Shown: positions 60,210-64,000 of the stretch, piece by piece
Numbering within the stretch: position 1 is the stretch's first letter
Layout: the number at the start of each line of letters is the position of its first letter
Assembly (NCBI RefSeq): GCF_029773605.1
Contig: NZ_CP103807.1
Location: 682,001-746,000, forward strand
Source: Actinobacillus genomosp. 2
GTDB lineage: Bacteria > Pseudomonadota > Gammaproteobacteria > Enterobacterales > Pasteurellaceae
Direction: 5' to 3'
Length of the DNA: 64,000 bases
The notes under the pieces: generated by a model
Told to the model about the DNA's origin: nothing
The model's input: the letters and a program-made list of their open reading frames with translations, nothing else
Databases searched by the model: none
Made by a program: the position numbers and the translations under genes

Positions 60210-62263
60210 TATGGCCGATTACCAACCCAAACGACCATCACTTTGTCATCTTGGTAACGGCGGCTAAATGCAAAATAAGACTTATTTTGTTCAACAATTT
60301 GCTGTCCTTTACCTACAGCGATATGATTTTTCCTAAAATTCGCTAATTTTTGCCAATGTGATTTTAATGCTTGGTTTTGGAATTTATTTTTTAAATCATC
60401 CCAATTCATATCCGAACGTGTTCCTTGAATCGGATCCGAACCGGTTGCACCAAATTCTCTTCCACTTTCATCACCATAATAAATTTGCACAGCTCCGGGA
60501 GCCAGCATTAATAAACTCGCTGCAGTTTTTTGTCTATCAAAATATCGTTCACTATCAGAATGGAAAAACAGACGAGTATCATGTGAAGACAAGTAACTCA
60601 ACATATTAAAATCAGCTAATTTTTCACTCATTTTTTGATATGTGGGTTCAATATTCGCAAAACAGTTTAAACTTTCTTTAGCTTGATCTTGAAAATCAAA
60701 ATTTATCATGGCATCAAAACCGTTTTGGAAATAATCACTTTTAACAATCGTATGTCCCCATGCTTCTCCCACCATCCAAAATTTATCATCAAATTTCTTC
60801 GTTGGATTTTTTTCTTGCCATTCGTGTAATGCTTTTTCTGCCGACTGCTTCAACGCTGCCCATGTGCTTTTTTCAACATGTTTTGCCGTATCGACACGGA
60901 AACCATCCACACCATATTTTCTTACCCAATCGGAAAGCCATCCAATTAAGTAATCGGAAACATTGGCATTGTCACGTTCAATCGCATTAGTGTCTGACTT
61001 ATTTGCCAAGAATATCGGTAATTTAACCGCTTGTTTTGCTTCTGTTTTTAAATCCGGTAATGAGGCGAGCGACATTTTTAAATCATCAAATTTAGGACTA
61101 TCATAATCGCCTAAATCGGATCTCGTCCAATCTTTCCCCCACCATTTTGCCCAAGCTGCTTTATCGGAAAAATTAATAAAATTATTGAATGAATGCCAAT
61201 TTTGACCGGTTTGAGGTTTCCAATCAGTCCATTTTTCGCCTAATATTTGACTAACTTCTTGTTCTTTTAAATAAAGTGAACCGAAACCGAATTCTTGCAT
61301 ATCCGCCAATGTCGCATACCCAGTATGATTCATCACAATATCAAAAATAACTCTCATACCACGTTGATGAGCTTGCTCAATTAATTGTTGCAAATCTTGC
61401 TCAGTTCCCATATTGGCATCAATTTTAGTCCAATCTTGATGATAATAACCATGGTAAGCATAATGTGGAAAATCGCCTTTTTCTCCACCACCAACCCAAC
61501 CATGAATTTGCTCTAACGGTGAGCTAATCCATAACACATTAACACCCAGTTTGTGTAAATAATCGAGTTTTTGAGTTAATCCCTTTAAATCTCCACCATG
61601 AAACGTACCGATTTCTTGAAGTCCATCATATTGTCTGCCATAGCTGTGGTCATTCGTTTTATCACCATTATAAAAACGATCAGTTAAAACAAAATAAACC
61701 GTTGCATTATGCCAATCGAATTTAGATTCTGTTTTCTGCTCTACTTTTTCTAACAGTAACAAACCGTTAGAGTCTGATGAAGGTAAAAAGTGTACCTTAC
61801 CATTTTTCACAATATCCGTTTGTCCTGAATAAGCATCTCTTACTTGCTCATTTTCTTGAAAAGTATCTTTTACATCAATTTCTACCGCTTGCCCATTCCA
61901 AACTGGACAAATTTTCGGTTTATCTTCTTTTTGTTCGACACTTAAACGTAATGTCGGCGTACCGCTTCTTAAATCAATTTGAGCGGAATAATTACCATCA
62001 CGGAAAACACGAAATGTCGGAACATCTGAAGTACAAGAGGAAAGGGAGAGTGTCTGATTTAATTTAATCGGTAATTGAGGCTGAAAACATTGATGTCCGC
62101 TTTGAAAAGTGAGCGGATAAGTTCCTTTTTTTAATGGTTGCTCCGATTTTAAAATTAATTTTTCCGATTCTTTAAAATTCGGAAATAACGTACTCTGCCA
62201 GTTATTTGCTATTGCAAGAGGCGAACATAAAGCCAACCACAACACATTTTTAGAGAAAGACAT
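60209..62263 (-). CDS. malS: Periplasmic alpha-amylase MalS
   Basis: GH13 amylase cutting maltodextrins in the periplasm. 684 residues (E. coli 676). A signal peptide MSFSKNVLWLALCSPLAIA, without a proper lipobox, is followed by an N-terminal non-catalytic domain rich in beta strands and a TIM barrel. Conserved regions: DIVMNHTGY (region I), DGFRVDTAKH with nucleophile Asp458, VGEAWGH with acid/base Glu500, and LSSHDT with Asp562. Cysteines in HQCFQPQL and SSCTSDV may pair. No other mal genes lie next to it. No MalT box was recognised in the 240-nt upstream gap. Confidence 0.94.
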   Translation of the reverse strand: MSFSKNVLWLALCSPLAIANNWQSTLFPNFKESEKLILKSEQPLKKGTYPLTFQSGHQCFQPQLPIKLNQTLSLSSCTSDVPTFRVFRDGNYSAQIDLRSGTPTLRLSVEQKEDKPKICPVWNGQAVEIDVKDTFQENEQVRDAYSGQTDIVKNGKVHFLPSSDSNGLLLLEKVEQKTESKFDWHNATVYFVLTDRFYNGDKTNDHSYGRQYDGLQEIGTFHGGDLKGLTQKLDYLHKLGVNVLWISSPLEQIHGWVGGGEKGDFPHYAYHGYYHQDWTKIDANMGTEQDLQQLIEQAHQRGMRVIFDIVMNHTGYATLADMQEFGFGSLYLKEQEVSQILGEKWTDWKPQTGQNWHSFNNFINFSDKAAWAKWWGKDWTRSDLGDYDSPKFDDLKMSLASLPDLKTEAKQAVKLPIFLANKSDTNAIERDNANVSDYLIGWLSDWVRKYGVDGFRVDTAKHVEKSTWAALKQSAEKALHEWQEKNPTKKFDDKFWMVGEAWGHTIVKSDYFQNGFDAMINFDFQDQAKESLNCFANIEPTYQKMSEKLADFNMLSYLSSHDTRLFFHSDSERYFDRQKTAASLLMLAPGAVQIYYGDESGREFGATGSDPIQGTRSDMNWDDLKNKFQNQALKSHWQKLANFRKNHIAVGKGQQIVEQNKSYFAFSRRYQDDKVMVVWVGNRP

Positions 62264-62503
62264 AAAACCTCCGAGTATAAAAATATTCCGATTTTTATCT
62301 TATGTAAAAATTAAGTGGAGGTAAATCCTCCTTATTGAGAAAAGTAAAAGTATGAGAATAAAGGCGTAAAATGTGCTAAAGCACAGCGATTTTGTATCAT
62401 CATTTTATAAATTAGCCTATATCTACAAAAAATACTCGACAACAATATTTTTTGCGTTACATTAGAGAATTATTTTATTTCTTACAAAAAAAGGTAAAAC
62501 ACA

Positions 62504-63880
62504 ATGTTGTCTAACGAAGTTGTTATCTCAATTATCATATTACTTGCTTTGAGCTTGCTCAGAATTAATGTGGTAATTGCGTTAATTATTGCAGCACTAA
62601 CCTGTGGAGTAATCGGTTTCTATGGGGTTGACGGTATGAGTATGTTTGAAGCGTTAACCAAAACCATCGAAAAATTTACTGGCGGTTTGGGCGGTGGTGC
62701 AGAAACTGCAATGAATTATGCGGTTCTTGGTGCATTTGCAGTCGCATTATCCAAATCCGGCGTTACTGATTTATTGGCTTATAAAGTGATTTCCGCTTTC
62801 GGTAAACGTCCTTCCGGTCGCTCGGTATTTTGGTTTAAATATATCGTGTTATTTGTATTGACTGCATTTGCAATCTCATCACAAAACTTAATCCCGATCC
62901 ATATTGCTTTTATTCCGATTTTAGTTCCACCTCTATTAAGCGTAATGAATCAATTAAAAATCGACCGTCGTGCGGTAGCGTGTGCATTAACATTCGGTTT
63001 AACAGCAACATATATGCTCATTCCAGCCGGTTTCGGTCAGATCTTCATTGAAAGTATTTTGGTTAAAAATATCAACCAAGCCGGTCAAACATTTAATTTA
63101 GTTGCAACCACATCAGAAATGACCAAAGCAATGGCAATTCCGGTTGCTGGTATGATTTTAGGATTACTGTTTGCTTTCTTTGTTTCTTATCGCAAACCTC
63201 GTACTTATATAGAAAATGTAAAAGAACCGACTGCTGATGAAGTAGCTGCACGAGTAGCAAAAGTAAAACCGTTCCATATCGGAATCAGTATTTTAGCGAT
63301 TTTTGCGACTTGTTCGGTACAATTAGCGACAAACTCAACAGTAATCGGTGGTTTAGCTGGTTTAATTATTTTTGCATTAGGCGGTGTCTTCAAATTAAAA
63401 CAAACCAATGATTTATTCCAAGACGGCTTACGTTTAATGGCAATGATTGGTTTTGTCATGATTGCTGCTTCAGGCTTTGCAAGTGTCGTAAATGCAACCG
63501 GTGGTGTACCAGAATTAGTTGAAGCATTACGTGGTTCGATTCAAAGCAAAGAAATGGCTGCATTGCTGATGTTAGTTGTCGGTTTATTTATCACAATGGG
63601 TATCGGTTCTTCATTCTCAACTGTGCCGATTATTACCTCTATTTACGTACCTTTATGCGTTTCATTCGGTTTTTCTCCGTTAGCAACCATGGCTATCGTA
63701 GGTGTAGCGGCCGCTTTAGGTGACGCAGGTTCTCCGGCTTCTGATTCAACATTAGGCCCAACATCCGGTTTAAATGCTGATGGTAAACATGACCATATTT
63801 GGGATTCTGTTGTACCAACTTTCTTACACTTTAATATCCCGTTATTAGTGTTCGGTTGGATTGCAGCAATGACCCTCTAG
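62504..63880 (+). CDS. YuiF/COG2056 family permease (NhaC-like Na+/H+ antiporter superfamily)
   Basis: 458 residues with 10-12 hydrophobic spans. It opens NEVVISIIILLALSLLRINVVIALIIAAL. It carries Gly-rich GGLGGGAETAMNYAVLGAFAVALSKSG and the late motif ALGDAGSPASDSTLGPTSGLNADGKHDHIWD, typical of this ion-transporter group. It is annotated in relatives as a Na+/H+ antiporter or an amino-acid (histidine) permease. Sequence alone does not decide between them. Divergent from malS. Confidence 0.82.
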   Translation: MLSNEVVISIIILLALSLLRINVVIALIIAALTCGVIGFYGVDGMSMFEALTKTIEKFTGGLGGGAETAMNYAVLGAFAVALSKSGVTDLLAYKVISAFGKRPSGRSVFWFKYIVLFVLTAFAISSQNLIPIHIAFIPILVPPLLSVMNQLKIDRRAVACALTFGLTATYMLIPAGFGQIFIESILVKNINQAGQTFNLVATTSEMTKAMAIPVAGMILGLLFAFFVSYRKPRTYIENVKEPTADEVAARVAKVKPFHIGISILAIFATCSVQLATNSTVIGGLAGLIIFALGGVFKLKQTNDLFQDGLRLMAMIGFVMIAASGFASVVNATGGVPELVEALRGSIQSKEMAALLMLVVGLFITMGIGSSFSTVPIITSIYVPLCVSFGFSPLATMAIVGVAAALGDAGSPASDSTLGPTSGLNADGKHDHIWDSVVPTFLHFNIPLLVFGWIAAMTL

Positions 63881-63891
63881 TTTTCACTTAT

Positions 63892-63952
63892 ACCACGGAT
63901 AATGTAAATTTTTACGGAAAAATGACCGCTTGTTTGCTTTATCCGTGGTTTC
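63892..63952 (+). terminator. Possible terminator after the YuiF-type permease
   Basis: ACCACGGATAA (63892-63902) pairs with TTATCCGTGGT (63939-63949), then TTTC. The 36-nt loop contains an uptake core at 63925-63933. Confidence 0.6.
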
Positions 63953-63968
63953 TATTTGGATTTTATTT

Positions 63969-64000
63969 ATGAAGTTTATTTCTTTTAATATTAATGGCTT
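63969..64000 (+). CDS. xthA: Exodeoxyribonuclease III (start only; gene runs off the window)
   Basis: The first ten codons read MKFISFNING, followed by a partial Leu codon, matching the invariant N-terminus of XthA (MKFxSFNINGLR in E. coli), including the Asn of the active-site strand. XthA is an AP endonuclease and 3'-5' exonuclease of base-excision repair, the third enzyme of that pathway in the window after ung and nfo. Only 32 nt are visible, so this is a strong but short match. Confidence 0.75.
   Translation, partial: MKFISFNING

Noticed and set aside
62371-62384. TGTGCTAAAGCACA palindrome upstream of malS as a CRP site
   Set aside because: CRP needs eight bases between TGTG and CACA; here there are six, so the spacing is wrong. 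It remains a simple palindrome.

Overview
The window looks like a core chromosomal segment of a Pasteurellaceae bacterium, most likely an Actinobacillus of the A. pleuropneumoniae group. The DNA is AT-rich. Gene content is typical of the family: GrcA, YjjI/YjjW, a NupC-type transporter, LptD, PurH, GltS and a YuiF-type permease. The 9-base core ACAAGCGGT of the Apl-type DNA uptake signal sequence occurs at least 15 times on either strand, often in or near terminators. I see no rRNA, tRNA, prophage, insertion sequence or CRISPR array. The species call is inference.

Layout. 1-6449 and 12756-15086 hold a glycerol and glycerol-3-phosphate regulon: glpA-glpB-glpC (anaerobic G3P dehydrogenase), divergent glpQ, glpT, and glpF-glpK. 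Three perfect or near-perfect CRP sites and three GlpR-like operators sit at its promoters. Between the two halves lie lon, with a heat-shock-type promoter, and a two-gene Slam cassette: a surface lipoprotein plus its outer-membrane translocator. The lipoprotein promoter region carries a CTTTG pentanucleotide tract and overlapping palindromes. 15318-22362: a DUF2057 protein, corC, lnt, the glycyl-radical pair yjjI-yjjW and a NupC-type nucleoside transporter. 22434-30048: recB, norM, a PotD-type lipoprotein with a structured leader, grpE and a YeaL-type membrane protein. 30218-36160: hrpA, a small cupin, ung and grcA, with palindromic intergenic repeats.

36322-40782: an SOS-type promoter with two LexA boxes in front of a UmuD-like gene whose catalytic residues appear to be lost, then an NlpC/P60 hydrolase, nfo, a TorD-family chaperone, a small lipoprotein and a Bcr/CflA exporter next to rsuA. 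41598-49621: a small acetyltransferase with menC, purH behind a PurR box, lptD, and the yihI-DUF2489-hemN operon. 49769-56326: a YidE-type transporter, gltS, yacL and glnE. 56399-64000: the yciC-yciB-yciA-yciI operon, yfbV, ttcA, malS, a YuiF-type permease and the first codons of xthA.

How the genes work together: phospholipid-derived glycerophosphodiesters are cut by GlpQ, G3P enters by GlpT, glycerol enters by GlpF and is phosphorylated by GlpK, and G3P is oxidised anaerobically by GlpABC. The most unusual items are the Slam cassette with its repeat-bearing promoter, the SOS-controlled UmuD-like protein lacking the Ser-Lys dyad and any umuC neighbour, a YjjW activase that appears to lack the usual ferredoxin insertion, a long hairpin in the potD leader, and palindrome clusters between convergent genes.
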